Shown here: positions 63,997-64,000 of the stretch, one piece after another
Layout: every line of letters begins with the position of its first letter
Position numbering within the stretch: the stretch's first letter is position 1
DNA from: Pyrocephalus nanus
Lineage: Eukaryota > Chordata > Aves > Passeriformes > Tyrannidae
Direction: 5' to 3'
NCBI GenBank assembly: GCA_038380795.1
Contig: CM076264.1
Location: 9,674,001 to 9,738,000 of the forward strand
Length of the DNA: 64,000 nt
Position numbers and translations under genes: made by a program
Notes under the pieces: model-generated
What the model was told of the DNA's origin: nothing
Databases searched by the model: none
The model's input: only the letters and a program-made list of their open reading frames with translations

Positions 63997-64000
63997 CCAA

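Overview
The window reads as AT-rich, gene-free vertebrate DNA, most likely from a bird. The main evidence is a set of CR1 LINE fragments of avian type. The best-preserved one ends in the octamer-type terminus ATTCTATGATTCT at 7101-7113. There is also a decayed ERVL-type LTR beginning TGTCGTGGTTTAA at 16341. No L1 or Alu-like element, bacterial gene or CRISPR array was seen. Turtles and crocodilians also carry CR1, so 'bird' is an inference from the families present. I found no coding exon I could assign to a protein. The open reading frames are short, overlap on both strands and look like chance frames. The exceptions are frames inside CR1 copies, which are remnants of the CR1 ORF2 C-terminus. 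Layout: 1-6564 is unassigned AT-rich sequence. A sense-strand CR1 lies at 6565-7113, followed by a GC-richer unassigned stretch to about 7760. Antisense CR1 pieces lie at 10652-10763 and 12908-13266. A solo ERVL-type LTR lies at 16341-16989. Two antisense CR1 pieces follow (19961-20076 and 20747-21727), the second about 1 kb. Next comes a probable antisense LTR at 22015-22593 with 5-bp GCTGA direct repeats on both sides. An ancient CR1 3' end is at 24071-24134. From about 24.1 to 36.5 kb little is recognisable. Antisense CR1 copies at 36491-37165 and 38351-38728 precede another quiet stretch to 59.5 kb, where a sense CR1 lies at 59500-59768. The window closes in an LTR-like segment (63238-63996). 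Simple repeats include TTA x15, AC x9 and poly(A) runs of up to 29. Nothing acts as an operon or pathway. The function, if any, is likely to be cis-regulatory or intronic. The best non-repeat candidates, all from reading composition and motifs rather than alignment, are conserved-element-like stretches at 18.77-19.42, 45.94-46.35 and 49.14-49.46 kb, a CpG-richer patch at 41.64-41.90 kb, and an 89-codon open segment with exon-like borders at 24421-24687. I saw no convincing undescribed system.
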